The notes below the pieces were generated by a model. The model was not told the origin of the DNA. It worked only from the letters and a program-made list of their open reading frames with translations, and made no database searches. Made by a program: the position numbers and the translations under genes. Shown one piece after another: positions 1 to 7,072 of a stretch of 41,765 bases of DNA (position 1 is the stretch's first letter; every line of letters starts with the position of its first letter). Origin of the DNA: an uncultured Candidatus Melainabacteria bacterium (lineage in GTDB: Bacteria > Cyanobacteriota > Vampirovibrionia > Gastranaerophilales > Gastranaerophilaceae); the NCBI GenBank assembly GCA_934693235.1, contig CAKUUY010000012.1, positions 1 to 41,765 of the forward strand, written 5' to 3'.

Positions 1-30
1 GCCGTCAACTGTTATAGTTTTTCCTGGCAT
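1..30 (-). CDS. 5' end of a probable pyruvate:ferredoxin (flavodoxin) oxidoreductase, cut by the window edge
   Basis: Only the first ten codons are inside the window, reading MPGKTITVDG. A strong Shine-Dalgarno sequence (AAGGAGG) lies just upstream of the ATG, so this is a real gene start. The N-terminus resembles that of pyruvate:ferredoxin oxidoreductases, where a short GK-x-TxDGN stretch opens the pyruvate-binding domain. Such an enzyme would convert pyruvate to acetyl-CoA with reduction of ferredoxin, fitting an anaerobic fermenter. Ten residues are too few for certainty: the gene start is well supported, the product name is a guess from the motif. Confidence 0.45.
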   Translation of the reverse strand, partial: MPGKTITVDG

Positions 31-104
31 AATAACAAACCTCCTTATTTATATGCTATTTACTTAATAACTATACCATTCAATTTTAATACAAACAAAA
101 TATT

Positions 105-133
105 TTGACAAAAAATAATTCATGTTTTATAAT
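105..133 (+). promoter_or_regulatory. Consensus sigma-70 promoter for the RelA/SpoT-like gene
   Basis: TTGACA at 105-110 and TATAAT at 128-133 are separated by exactly 17 bases, a perfect consensus promoter. Transcription would begin near 140 and leave a leader of about 85 nt before the ATG at 226. Confidence 0.75.
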
Positions 134-225
134 AAGAATTGTGTCAATTTCGTAATATTTCATACCCAATTAGGCAATAAAATATATTATGAGTTTTTTA
201 TACAATGTATTGGAGTAGGATAACT

Positions 226-1332
226 ATGATCAAATTAAGTCCAAAAGTTTTATCAAATCTAGGGAAAGTTCCAAGAACAAAATCAAAAGCAAAAATCTTG
301 GGAGAAGCTGCTGTTGGAGCCACTAAACGCAAACGTACAAAATTAAAAGGTAAACCGGCACAATTACAAAGACTAAAAGTTGATACTGTAGAAATTAAAT
401 CAACTCCTCAAACTGCCCAAAGTAACCCTATAGAGAAGAAAGATAATAAAAATCGCATTTGGAATTTCTTTGAAAGAGATAGACGCAAACTCGCAACACA
501 GTACACCAATGACTTAGAATCTGTTGCTCAGGAAATTCCTGAAGCGTCGTTCAGCAGAGAAGCCAATGTTTCTTCTGTAAAGGGGCTTGAATCGACTCTT
601 GATAAATTACTAAAAAACGAAGATCTATTCGCTCAAGGTGGTTTAAGTGCCGCCGTTAGAGACGGTGTCAGAGGAACTCTTTTCATGCCTAATCCAGAGC
701 AAAATTACATGAAAGTAGTAAAAGCAATGGAAAAAAGAGGTTATAAAATAGCAGACACATTCCTTGAAAAAGACGGGAAAGTTGTTCTGGACTCAAACGG
801 TTTTCCTAAGATGGGTAAAGACATTGACGTAAGATTTGGAGATAATGCAGTTCCATCCGGATACGAAGATGTTCAGATGCGTTTTTCTAAAGGTAAAAAT
901 GTTTACGAACTACTAATTTTACCAGGACCAAATTATTTGAATTTCAAAAATAAAGAACATGAACTTATTTACGAACAGTTCAGAAAATATAAATCTCTCG
1001 GTTTTAGAGATGACAGAGGCGCAAAAACAATTATCAATGCAATAAAAGAACATTTCTACGTAATAACAAGACAATTGTACGCAGATGCTAAATATAGGGA
1101 TACCAACGGAGCTAGTGGTATAACAGAAGCTATTACATTCACTCCTGAAAGCGTTCAAAAAGTAAAAGAATACTTTAAATCTCTAAAAACACTATTTGCA
1201 GGTAAACATGCAATGCTTCCACCAAGCAAGCAAACTAAACCGTTCAAACAAACTCAAAGATATCAACAACTTGATGAAATTGAACAAAAATTAGACCAAG
1301 TTCTTGAAATTTACAAGCCTATAGAGAAATAA
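226..1332 (+). CDS. RelA/SpoT-like (nucleotidyltransferase-fold) protein of unknown function
   Basis: The protein has 368 aa. I chose the ATG at 226 because GGAGTAGGA sits six bases upstream; an ATG at 205 in frame lacks this. The first 60 residues are rich in Lys/Arg. The central part resembles a divergent RelA/SpoT synthetase fold: a VRDGVRGTLF strand, then a GYEDVQMRF strand, then YELLILPG, then a KNKEHELIYEQFR helix. This order (D-x-x-RGT, GY-x-D, YEL-I, H-x-x-YE-x-x-R) is what I recognise from RelA/SpoT-related domains and from toxin-type relatives. There is no HD hydrolase, TGS or ACT domain, so it is not a housekeeping (p)ppGpp enzyme. Its function may be nucleotide signalling, an RNA/nucleotide-modifying toxin or an effector. 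It has its own consensus promoter and overlaps the convergent methyltransferase gene by 14 bp. Confidence 0.55.
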   Translation: MIKLSPKVLSNLGKVPRTKSKAKILGEAAVGATKRKRTKLKGKPAQLQRLKVDTVEIKSTPQTAQSNPIEKKDNKNRIWNFFERDRRKLATQYTNDLESVAQEIPEASFSREANVSSVKGLESTLDKLLKNEDLFAQGGLSAAVRDGVRGTLFMPNPEQNYMKVVKAMEKRGYKIADTFLEKDGKVVLDSNGFPKMGKDIDVRFGDNAVPSGYEDVQMRFSKGKNVYELLILPGPNYLNFKNKEHELIYEQFRKYKSLGFRDDRGAKTIINAIKEHFYVITRQLYADAKYRDTNGASGITEAITFTPESVQKVKEYFKSLKTLFAGKHAMLPPSKQTKPFKQTQRYQQLDEIEQKLDQVLEIYKPIEK

Positions 1333-2743
1333 TCGCAACATTTTCAATATGATAAGTATGACAGAACATGTCAAACGGCTGGATACTTTCGACCCTTGCT
1401 CCGTGTTCTGTCAAATATTTTAAATCTCTAGCAAGTGTTGCCGGGTTGCAACTAACGTAGATAATTTTACTTTTTTGAGATTCTTCGGCTTTTTCATCAT
1501 CCTGAACAGAGCGAAGAATCTTGCTACTTTCACCCTCAGAATGACGAACTTTTGAATGTTTAAGGACTTCATCCAAAACTTCTTGAGTACAACCTTTTCG
1601 TGGCGGATCTAAAACTATTACGTCAAACTTTTTCTTTATAGATTTCAAGTATTTCAAAGTGTCTTGCGCAAAAAGTTCCACATTTGCTATTTTATTTAGT
1701 TCCAAAACTTCTTTGGCTTTTTCAATAGAAGACAAATTTTCTTCAACACTTATAACTTTTTCCGCTACATCAGAAACACAAATACCAAATGTTGCAATTC
1801 CTGCATAAGCATCTAAAACGGTTGGTTTTTCAAACTTTGCAACTTCTGCTTTAACATATTTAAAAATATTTTCAGCACTTTTGGGATTAACCTGAAAAAA
1901 TGTATCTGCACCAATTTTAAACGTTTTATCCAACAATTTTTCTTCAATAAAATCTTGTCCGCAAACACATTGAGTTTCTTTTCCTAAAATTACATTTGTC
2001 TTTTTAGAATTGAAGTTTACACAAACACCCTTCACTTTTTCAAATTTCTCAAAAATAACTTTTGCAAAATTTTCTAATCGTTTGAACATTTTTGTTCCAT
2101 TAATTACAAGGGTCACGAGACAATCACCGTTATCTGCTGAACTTCTTATTACAATGTGCCTCAAATCACCTGAATGCTTCTTTTCATTAAATCCGCTTAT
2201 TTCATATTCAACAGCTTTTTCTCGAATAAAATCAATAATATTATCGCAAATTTGAGGCTGAATTGGGCAATATTTAATATTAACAATTTCGTGCGACTGT
2301 GGTTTGTAATAGCCTGCTAAAATCTTTTTAGAAACCTTTGTTTGCGAAACGGGACATTGAATTTTATGCCTAAACTCTTTTATTTGAGGAGAAGCTATCG
2401 GAAAATTTATTGGAATATCTAATCCACCAATCTTACGAATAACATCCTCAACTATTTGCCGTTTAAGTTCTAATTGATAATTATAATCTATAAATTGCAA
2501 CTGACATGAACCACAGACTTTTTGCATAGGGCAAAATGGTTGAACTCTGTGTTTTGATGGAGTAAGAATATCAACAGGAATTGCTGTTGCATAATTTTTG
2601 TTTACCTTTGTTATTTTGATTTTTACTTCATCTTCAGGACAAACATTCTCAACAAAAATGACTTGCCCATCAACTTTGGCAATCCCCGTACCAAGATTTG
2701 ATATTTTTTCTATTTTTACTGTATATTCTTCACTTTGTTTCAT
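1319..2743 (-). CDS. rlmD: 23S rRNA (uracil-C5)-methyltransferase, RlmD/RumA family
   Basis: This 474-aa enzyme is a SAM-dependent RNA m5U methyltransferase. Residues 5-60 form a TRAM RNA-binding domain. Cysteines 71, 77, 80 and 159 match the iron-sulfur ligands of RlmD-type enzymes. DAYAGIATFG (311-320) is the SAM-binding loop, VLDPPRKGC (378-385) is the substrate loop, and SCNPATLARDL (431-441) holds the catalytic Cys432. Residues about 398-425, between the last two motifs, are an unusual insertion encoded by an inverted-repeat element (see separate entry). The position methylated (U1939, U747 or both) cannot be told from sequence. The ATG overlaps the end of the upstream gene by 14 bp, which suggests translational coupling. 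Confidence 0.9.
   Translation of the reverse strand: MKQSEEYTVKIEKISNLGTGIAKVDGQVIFVENVCPEDEVKIKITKVNKNYATAIPVDILTPSKHRVQPFCPMQKVCGSCQLQFIDYNYQLELKRQIVEDVIRKIGGLDIPINFPIASPQIKEFRHKIQCPVSQTKVSKKILAGYYKPQSHEIVNIKYCPIQPQICDNIIDFIREKAVEYEISGFNEKKHSGDLRHIVIRSSADNGDCLVTLVINGTKMFKRLENFAKVIFEKFEKVKGVCVNFNSKKTNVILGKETQCVCGQDFIEEKLLDKTFKIGADTFFQVNPKSAENIFKYVKAEVAKFEKPTVLDAYAGIATFGICVSDVAEKVISVEENLSSIEKAKEVLELNKIANVELFAQDTLKYLKSIKKKFDVIVLDPPRKGCTQEVLDEVLKHSKVRHSEGESSKILRSVQDDEKAEESQKSKIIYVSCNPATLARDLKYLTEHGARVESIQPFDMFCHTYHIENVAIISL
1473..1549 (-). repeat. Short inverted-repeat element inserted in frame inside the rRNA methyltransferase gene
   Basis: On the coding strand the segment begins GTCATTCTGAG (1545 downward) and runs to CAGGATGAT, whose reverse complement nearly matches the start, so it has short imperfect terminal repeats. 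It also holds the arms AGATTCTTCG/CGAAGAATCT at 1478-1487 and 1512-1521, which could form a second hairpin. The translation (RHSEGESSKILRSVQDD) is the kind produced when the common GTCATTCTGA...AAGATTCTTCGC intergenic repeat is read through. It adds roughly 27 residues between two conserved motifs of the enzyme without breaking the frame. Confidence 0.65.
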
Positions 2744-3368
2744 TTTTTAATCTTTTTATGTGTATTTTTAACGCAGGGTAAAAATCGTTGTCATCTCCGT
2801 AGTGAGAAAAAATTATTTTACCAAACCTATTAACAGTAAGCAAACCGTTTACATCCTTATCCGACATATTAGCAGGTTTGAAAGTATATTTATAATAATT
2901 ATTAGCGGTATCGTTGACTACCAAAAACTTTTTTTGTTCAAACGGCTTTTTATATAAAGTTATTTCGTTATTTTTGAATTGAGAAACCTTTACCAATTCA
3001 ACATCAGGGAAAAGTTTACGAATATAACTGTCGTCCAATTCTCTATTTCTAAAATAACCATTATCATAATAATAGTTGATTAATTTTAAATTACCATTAT
3101 CAACCCCAACTAAATTACCATTGTCAATAAATTCTCTATTTGAAAACGGACCAATCGCAAGTTTCCCCTTATTATTATAATATTCAGAATACCCACCAGA
3201 TGTTGAGTACATCTTATAAATCAACTTAATATCTTTTGAAGCTGTTTTTTGAGTACTCCATTTTTGAGTTTGGAGATTATAATACAAGCTATCATCTACA
3301 AAATCAAACGCATTGACCATTAATTGAACTAAAAAAAGTACTAATAATGTAAAAAAAATCTTTTTCAT
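2730..3368 (-). CDS. Small exported protein of unknown function
   Basis: The protein has 212 aa from the ATG at 3368. A longer reading from a TTG at 3404 would place 12 extra residues before a typical signal peptide, so the shorter form is preferred. Residues 1-20 are a Sec signal peptide: MKK, a hydrophobic core, and a likely cut after VNA. The mature part is rich in Tyr, Asn, Asp and Lys and contains repeated short GN/NG turns (GNLVGVDNGNLKLINYYYDNG), suggesting a beta-rich fold resembling MORN-like or DKNYY repeats. No enzyme motif is visible. It is translationally coupled to the methyltransferase gene downstream, probably by chance of packing rather than by function. Confidence 0.65.
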   Translation of the reverse strand: MKKIFFTLLVLFLVQLMVNAFDFVDDSLYYNLQTQKWSTQKTASKDIKLIYKMYSTSGGYSEYYNNKGKLAIGPFSNREFIDNGNLVGVDNGNLKLINYYYDNGYFRNRELDDSYIRKLFPDVELVKVSQFKNNEITLYKKPFEQKKFLVVNDTANNYYKYTFKPANMSDKDVNGLLTVNRFGKIIFSHYGDDNDFYPALKIHIKRLKNETK

Positions 3369-3437
3369 AGACTTTAGAATAACATACAAATAGAAATATT
3401 TCAATCTAAAAACGTATTATTACATAACATACATTAA

Positions 3438-3806
3438 CTACGCTTTTAAAATATTTTCATAATCGTTCACATCTTTTTTAGATACACCTAAGATATAATT
3501 AATAAAATCACCAAACCTATGACTTTTACAAACAACTACCCCCTCTTTGGAGTTAATAGTTGGATTTTTAAATACCATGACTTGAGTTTTGTTATCACCA
3601 TCATATAATCTTCGATGTATAAACATAGAATTTTTATCTCCAAAATCACCAAGCACAGCAAGTTTTTTTTCAAACTTTTCTAATTGAACCGGCAACACAC
3701 ATTTTTGACAATAACGGAATACATCATTTGTAAACCTCTTGTCCAATTTTGCTTGAAAGTTTACTTGGTTACTTTGATTTAATTGATTAATAGAACAAAT
3801 ACGCAT
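3438..3806 (-). CDS. Small hypothetical protein with an N-terminal NFQAK motif
   Basis: This is a 122-aa protein. The ATG at 3806 follows AGGAG by six bases; a TTG two codons earlier lies inside that ribosome-binding site and is unlikely. Residues 1-20 are polar and rich in Gln and Asn, followed by VNFQAKLDKRFTNDVFR. A CxxC pair (YCQKC) occurs near residue 33. I see no signal peptide, membrane segment or known domain. The N-terminal motif resembles the ISFTG...KRFT start of the kinase-like protein at 14290-15342 (see findings). It is transcribed in the same direction as, and just downstream of, tRNA-Leu, but a terminator separates them. Confidence 0.6.
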   Translation of the reverse strand: MRICSINQLNQSNQVNFQAKLDKRFTNDVFRYCQKCVLPVQLEKFEKKLAVLGDFGDKNSMFIHRRLYDGDNKTQVMVFKNPTINSKEGVVVCKSHRFGDFINYILGVSKKDVNDYENILKA

Positions 3807-3828
3807 ACACAACTCCTATTCAAAAACT

Positions 3829-3853
3829 AAAAAAGAGCCACTAAAAGGCTCTC
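3829..3853 (-). terminator. Rho-independent terminator after tRNA-Leu
   Basis: Read on the minus strand, AGAGCC and GGCTCT pair around a seven-base loop and are followed by a run of six T. It sits 13 bases past the 3' end of tRNA-Leu and just before the start of the next minus-strand gene. Confidence 0.8.
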
Positions 3854-3865
3854 TATATTAATAAT

Positions 3866-3944
3866 TGGGCATGAAGAGACTCGAACTCCCACGCGTTAGC
3901 ACTAGTTCCTAAGACTAGCGTGTCTACCATTCCACCACATGCCC
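3866..3944 (-). tRNA. tRNA-Leu (anticodon UAG)
   Basis: The acceptor arms GGGCATG and CATGCCC pair perfectly. The anticodon arm is CTAGT-CTTAGGA-ACTAG, placing TAG at positions 34-36, so it reads CUN leucine codons. The D arm is GTG...CAC, the T arm is GGGAG-TTCGAGT-CTCTT, and a variable region of 11 bases is present, short for a class II tRNA. The 3' CCA is not encoded: the discriminator A is followed by ATT. Confidence 0.95.
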
Positions 3945-3982
3945 ATATTTAGTTTTCAAAATCACATTTCTGCAACAGAATA

Positions 3983-4011
3983 ATAATATACAGAAAAATT
4001 TTGAATGTCAA
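3983..4011 (-). promoter_or_regulatory. Promoter of tRNA-Leu
   Basis: On the minus strand TTGACA (4011-4006) and TATTAT (3988-3983) are 17 bases apart, about 38 bases upstream of the mature tRNA 5' end. It begins just beyond the stop codon of the small gene at 4018-4161. Confidence 0.8.
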
Positions 4012-4017
4012 GAAGGT

Positions 4018-4161
4018 TTATTTAACCTGCTCAGGGTGAGCTGAATTAGATAGTATTATCTCATAATACTCGTTTTTATCAATATTTACGCCCATATTCT
4101 TTGGGTCTGCAAATTTTTTCTTTTTATTCTTGCTTAGTAGTTTTTTGTAATCAGTTGCCAT
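4018..4161 (-). CDS. Probable 47-aa small protein
   Basis: ATG at 4161 opens 47 codons ending in TAA at 4018. The product starts MATDYKKLLSKNKKKKFADP, with a basic first half, and ends ILSNSAHPEQVK in an acidic, helical second half. Codon composition is protein-like (mixed amino acids, no low-complexity translation of A/T runs beyond a Lys run). There is no Shine-Dalgarno sequence, but TATAAT lies six bases before the ATG, which would fit a leaderless mRNA starting at or near the ATG; the -35 is weak. No family is recognised. It fills an otherwise empty 370-base gap. Confidence 0.45.
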   Translation of the reverse strand: MATDYKKLLSKNKKKKFADPKNMGVNIDKNEYYEIILSNSAHPEQVK

Positions 4162-4261
4162 ATTCAAATTATATTACAAAATTTTAAAAACTGCTTGAAT
4201 TTTTTCCGCATTTGTTTTACGATAATCATACGTGCGTCGGTGTATTTGTGGAACATCGATT

Positions 4262-4317
4262 TTATAAAGGAATTTTAAATAAAAAAGTACGAAATATAAT
4301 TATAAAGGAATTTTAAA
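4262..4317 (+). repeat. Direct repeat of 18 bases in the rplS leader
   Basis: TTATAAAGGAATTTTAAA occurs at 4262-4279 and again at 4300-4317, 38 bases apart. The second copy carries the ribosome-binding site (AAGGA) of rplS; the first presents an identical site with no ATG after it. Confidence 0.8.
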
Positions 4318-4671
4318 ATGAACCCTATTATTGATGAATTAGAAAAATCTTATTTGAAAGAAACTACTCCGGATGCAAACCCTGGAGACACTGTTAAAGT
4401 ATTTGTAAGAATCGTCGAAGGTAACAAGGAAAGAATTCAGGCTTTCGAAGGTACTGTTATTAAAAAGCACGGTTCTGGTGTTAACAAAACTATTACAGTT
4501 AGAAAAGTATTCCAAGGCGTTGGTGTAGAACGTGTATTTTTACTAAACTCTCCAAGAATTGACAAAATTACAGTTCTTAGAAAAGGTGATGTAAGACGTT
4601 CTAAACTTTACTACTTGAGAGAACGTTCAGGTAAAGCAACTCGTATCAAGGAAAAAATTGAAAAAAGATAA
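4318..4671 (+). CDS. rplS: 50S ribosomal protein L19
   Basis: The 117-aa protein matches L19 throughout: N-terminal helix, PGDTVKVFVRIVEG, RIQAFEGTVI, the ITVRKV segment and the C-terminal KLYYLRER. L19 sits at the 30S-50S interface. The start has AAGGA eight bases upstream. It leads a run with rbgA, whose TTG start overlaps the last 14 bases of rplS, and rnhB. A ribosomal protein followed by a 50S-assembly GTPase is a common bacterial arrangement and ties assembly-factor supply to ribosome synthesis. Confidence 0.97.
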   Translation: MNPIIDELEKSYLKETTPDANPGDTVKVFVRIVEGNKERIQAFEGTVIKKHGSGVNKTITVRKVFQGVGVERVFLLNSPRIDKITVLRKGDVRRSKLYYLRERSGKATRIKEKIEKR

Positions 4672-5512
4672 GCTTCACATACACTGGTATCCCGGTCATA
4701 TCGCAAAGGCTGAAAAAAAACTAAAAGAGCAACTTTCTTTAGTGGATGCTGTTATTGAAGTTATTGATGCGAGACTACCTCTATCGAGCAGTTATGATAA
4801 TATTACGCGGCTTTTAGGTCAAAAGCCGCGTTTAATATTGCTAAATAAATCTGATTTAACAAATATAGAAGAACTAAAAAAATTCATCAAAATTATTGAA
4901 GAAAAAACAGGATTTCCTGCAATTATCTCTGATGCTAAGAATTCCCGAGATTTGAATTCTATCGTAAAAAAAGCAGTGGAACTTTCTGAACCTAAAATTC
5001 AAGCTCTTATGAAAAAAGGCTTGTTACGCCGTCCGGCAAGAGTCATGGTTGTTGGCATGCCAAATGTGGGGAAATCCAGCATCATAAATAAATTAACAAA
5101 ATCATCAAAAACAAAAACCGGCGCAAAAGCCGGAGTAACTCGCCAGCAACAGTGGGTTAGAATTAACCCGCAGCTGGATTTATTAGATACTCCGGGAATA
5201 ATTCCGATGAAACAAGAAGATCAAATGAGAGCAAAAAAACTGGCATTCGTCAATGCTGTATCGGAAAATGCCTATTCCAGCGAATCTGTTGCAACAGAGC
5301 TTTTAGAACTTCTTTCCGAAAAGTATTCACAAAAGGTAAAAAATTATTACAATGTTGAAAATCTTACCTTAGATGATATTGCAACTTCACGAAATTGGAT
5401 TATCTCAGGCGGCAATCCTGATATAAAAAGGACATCTGTCTACGTTTTAAGAGATTTCAGAGAGGGCAAAATAGGGAAATTTATACTGGACGAAATTCCT
5501 TGTGAGGAGTAA
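4658..5512 (+). CDS. rbgA: Ribosome biogenesis GTPase RbgA (YlqF)
   Basis: This 284-aa circularly permuted GTPase helps late assembly of the 50S subunit. The permuted order is visible: G4 motif NKSD at 63-66 comes first, then the P-loop GMPNVGKS at 133-140, then G3 DTPG at 177-180. The N-terminal HWYPGHIAKA is the family signature, including the conserved His thought to act in catalysis. The C-terminal 90 residues form the RNA-binding helical domain. Translation starts at TTG, with AAGGA just upstream inside the end of rplS, so the two genes are coupled. Confidence 0.95.
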   Translation: MKKDKLHIHWYPGHIAKAEKKLKEQLSLVDAVIEVIDARLPLSSSYDNITRLLGQKPRLILLNKSDLTNIEELKKFIKIIEEKTGFPAIISDAKNSRDLNSIVKKAVELSEPKIQALMKKGLLRRPARVMVVGMPNVGKSSIINKLTKSSKTKTGAKAGVTRQQQWVRINPQLDLLDTPGIIPMKQEDQMRAKKLAFVNAVSENAYSSESVATELLELLSEKYSQKVKNYYNVENLTLDDIATSRNWIISGGNPDIKRTSVYVLRDFREGKIGKFILDEIPCEE

Positions 5513-5514
5513 CA

Positions 5515-6186
5515 ATGGTAATAAAAGAGGGGCAAAAAATAAAGTCAAAAAAATTATTTGACTACGATTTGAATTATAAAAAACTTATTATCGGAACAGA
5601 TGAAGCCGGTAGAGGTTGCGGTGCCGGAGGAGTTTTTGCTGCAGCTGTTTGTTTTAACAGTATTTCTGACGATTTAATAAAACGACTTTCTATTCTGAAT
5701 GACAGTAAAAAGCTTTCAAAAAAACATAGAGAAGAGATTTTTGATATTATCAAATCAGAAACAATAAATTCCGTTATTTGTATAGAAGTTGACGAAATTG
5801 AGCGAATAAATATATTAAACGCCTCACTAAAGGCAATGAACTTGGCATGTTCCAATGTAATCGCTCAATTAAACTCAAAAGATTTCCATGTCTTGGTCGA
5901 CGGGAATAAGCTAATCAAGAATTTCAATTATCCACAAAATTCAATCATAAAAGGGGATGGCACTTCGGCATCAATTGCAGCAGCAAGCATTTTGGCAAAA
6001 GTTAGTCGTGACAGATATATGGATAAGCTTGATTCTGAATTCCCTCAATATAATTGGAGAGAAAATGCTGGTTATTTAACCAAAGAACACATGTCGTTAA
6101 TTGATAAATATGGACTTTCTCCATACCACAGACCGTCGTATTTAAAAAAACACTTTGCCAAGCAAGAACAGTTAAATTTATTTTAA
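5515..6186 (+). CDS. rnhB: Ribonuclease HII
   Basis: The 223-aa enzyme removes ribonucleotides and RNA primers from DNA-RNA hybrids. GTDEAGRG at 27-34 supplies the first Asp-Glu pair; LVDGNK and AKVSRDRYMD supply the other acidic residues; NDSKKLSKKHRE is another conserved block. Its ATG lies two bases after the rbgA stop codon, so it is the third gene of the rplS run. Only eight bases separate its stop codon from the convergent prepilin gene, and no terminator is evident between them. Confidence 0.95.
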   Translation: MVIKEGQKIKSKKLFDYDLNYKKLIIGTDEAGRGCGAGGVFAAAVCFNSISDDLIKRLSILNDSKKLSKKHREEIFDIIKSETINSVICIEVDEIERINILNASLKAMNLACSNVIAQLNSKDFHVLVDGNKLIKNFNYPQNSIIKGDGTSASIAAASILAKVSRDRYMDKLDSEFPQYNWRENAGYLTKEHMSLIDKYGLSPYHRPSYLKKHFAKQEQLNLF

Positions 6187-6194
6187 CAACTTAT

Positions 6195-6958
6195 TTACCA
6201 CGGATAATCTTCTTTTATTTTCCAACCATCTTGCATTATTTTAGCAGCACACAAAAGCCCTATTCTTTTGCAATTAGCATTAATATTGGCAACAGAACCG
6301 TTGTACGTCATCGGTTTAACAATCCCATTATCAAAATCAATAAGAAATAGAAAGACATCTTTTCCGAAAGTATTAGGGGGTTTTATTCCGTTTATGTCAA
6401 CAAAAACATCTTGTTTAGTCCCAAATACAGAATATTGAGAAACTACATTACCATCTTTGTCGTAAACATATTCAGTTCCTTTGACTATTACACAGTAAGT
6501 AGTTCCGTCTTTAACTGAGAAAAATATTCTTCCCATTGGAAAATTAGTTCCGATAAAAGATGTACTATATTCATTGTTTAGAAATTTGTATGCCTGAACC
6601 CCATCATCATTCAATTTGGGATTACTTGAATAAATAGAAATCCCATCAAAATAAGGTAGCCAATAAGAATTAAAGAATTTTTCTGCAACATTTGCATCAA
6701 TTTTTTCTCCAACAGGAAGCTCTATAGCACCATTATCGGCAATCGACCTTTGAGCGACCTGCCCTAACAAAGAATAAGCCTTTTTAAGTTTAGTAATAGT
6801 TACTTGTTTTTTATAATTTTGAATTACAGTCGGCAAAGTCAAAGCCGCAACAACACCGATGATGCCTAGTGTGATAAGAACTTCTGCCAAAGTAAATGCT
6901 ACTTTGCGTGAGTCTTTATAGCCCCCCCCCCGACGGCTATTTTCATCTCTTCTTGCAT
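6195..6958 (-). CDS. Prepilin-like protein, frame interrupted by a run of ten G (possible phase-variable gene)
   Basis: The long frame encodes a class III/pseudopilin-type protein: FTLAEVLITLGIIGVVAALT is the prepilin cleavage and membrane segment, followed by about 200 residues of globular domain with paired cysteines near the end. No usable start lies directly before this segment. The expected start is the ATG at 6958, with GGAGG five bases ahead of the TTATATG context and a promoter at 6989-7017. From that ATG the frame runs into ten G (6922-6931) and ends at a stop after 19 codons. With eight or eleven G it would continue through YKDSRKVA into FTLAEVL with no stop. So the sequence shown is the off form of a switchable gene, or the G count is wrong. 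The likely cleavage site is A|FTLAE, as in the prepilin at 10067-10831. Confidence 0.8.
6922..6931 (-). repeat. Homopolymer of ten G in the prepilin leader
   Basis: Ten consecutive C on the plus strand (G on the coding strand) lie 27 bases into the gene. No other G or C run of this length occurs in the window. Its length determines whether the ATG at 6958 is in frame with the prepilin. Confidence 0.9.
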
Positions 6959-6988
6959 ATAAATTCCTCCATTTTTATGTACAAACCC

Positions 6989-7017
6989 AGTTTAACATAT
7001 TTCTTACATTTTTTCAA
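6989..7017 (-). promoter_or_regulatory. Promoter of the poly-G prepilin gene
   Basis: TTGAAA (7017-7012) and TAAACT (6994-6989) are 17 bases apart on the minus strand, giving a start near 6982 and a leader of about 24 nt with GGAGG before the ATG at 6958. It lies immediately past the rpsG terminator. Confidence 0.6.
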
Positions 7018-7019
7018 TA

Positions 7020-7057
7020 AAAAAAAAGAACCCCGAATAATCGAAGTTCTTTTTTTA
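7020..7057 (-). terminator. Rho-independent terminator of rpsL-rpsG
   Basis: On the minus strand AGAACTTCGA and TCGGGGTTCT pair (ten base pairs, two of them G-U) around a four-base loop, followed by a long T run. The G-U pairs mean the hairpin is strong only in this direction. Confidence 0.85.
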
Positions 7058-7072
7058 ATATTAAATAAATTA

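Noticed and set aside
205..225. Earlier ATG for the RelA/SpoT-like protein
   Set aside because: The ribosome-binding site lies between the two ATGs and serves the one at 226.
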